Positions 5,017-5,163 of a stretch of DNA of 5,163 nucleotides are shown here, one piece after another. How positions within the stretch are numbered: position 1 is the stretch's first letter; every line of letters starts with the position of its first letter. A program made the translations under genes and the position numbers. The stretch lies in assembly GCA_947374105.1 (NCBI GenBank), contig CANCAO010000156.1, positions 1 through 5,163 on the forward strand, in the 5' to 3' direction. This DNA is from Comamonadaceae bacterium. Lineage in GTDB: Bacteria; Pseudomonadota; Gammaproteobacteria; Burkholderiales; Burkholderiaceae_C. The notes beneath the pieces were generated by a model. The model ran no database searches. It was not told where the DNA came from and saw nothing but the letters and a program-made list of their open reading frames with translations.

Positions 5017-5163
5017 TCACTCCATTTTCTGTAGTCGCTGCACATGCGCCAGCATGGAGCGCTTGGCCAGCGGCCAGACGCGTTCGGGCACATCGTCATA
5101 GGCCAGCGCCACCCAGTCGTCCATGGTGCCACCGGGCTGTGCCTGCATCGCCTGGCGGACTTT
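5017..5163 (-). CDS. C-terminal end of a probable metallo-beta-lactamase-fold hydrolase (partial)
   Basis: Only the last 48 codons and a TGA stop are inside the window; the gene continues beyond the right edge. The fragment begins KVRQAM, runs through GGTMDDWVALAYDDVPERVWPLAKRS in broken-up family-like form, and ends HVQRLQKME. This resembles the helical C-terminal region that follows the metal-binding domain in LACTB2-like MBL-fold hydrolases (pattern: L-Y-DVP..W-A..S..AH...L). The metal-binding HxHxDH motif would lie outside the window, so the assignment rests on this tail alone. It is encoded on the same strand as the small secreted protein downstream. Confidence 0.62.
   Translation of the reverse strand, partial: KVRQAMQAQPGGTMDDWVALAYDDVPERVWPLAKRSMLAHVQRLQKME

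Overview
The window looks like a GC-rich Betaproteobacterium, most likely of the Burkholderiales family Comamonadaceae (a Rhodoferax/Polaromonas/Acidovorax-like genome). This rests on the betaproteobacterial form of the RNase P RNA, the style of the transporter proteins, and a dispersed intergenic repeat at about 1966-2031 that I recognise from memory as common in that family. No database search was possible, so the taxon is an inference.

Layout from left to right. Positions 1-196 hold the 3' part of the RNase P RNA gene (rnpB, plus strand; its 5' part lies before the window). Convergent to it, on the minus strand at 246-1007, is an S4-domain protein of the RsuA/RluF pseudouridine-synthase family. 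Its usual catalytic residues are replaced, so it may be an inactive RNA-binding relative. A divergent intergenic region of about 100 bases follows. Then comes a four-gene plus-strand ABC-transporter operon of the phosphonate (Phn) type: periplasmic binding protein (1111-1965), ATPase (2032-2871) and two PhnE-like permeases (2981-3814 and 3811-4614, overlapping by ATGA). The binding protein resembles the group annotated as putative selenate-binding proteins, so an oxyanion such as selenate is the best guess for the substrate, with phosphonate or phosphite as alternatives. Tail to tail with the operon, 7 bases away, is a minus-strand gene for a small secreted protein with an internal duplication (4622-4927). 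At the right edge is the C-terminal end of a probable metallo-beta-lactamase-fold hydrolase (5017-5163, minus).

The transporter genes form one working unit. The binding protein captures the ligand in the periplasm, the two permeases form the channel in the inner membrane, and the ATPase drives uptake. The unusual part is the junctions inside the operon. A different dispersed repeat sits at each of the first two junctions. The second junction (2872-2980) holds a near-perfect palindrome plus a GGAGTG hexamer array, yet stays open as one 37-codon reading frame. That frame starts in the upstream stop (TGATG) and ends in the downstream start (GTGA), which would allow continuous translational coupling through the inserted repeats. 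I found no CRISPR array, tRNA, transposase or clearly new system.
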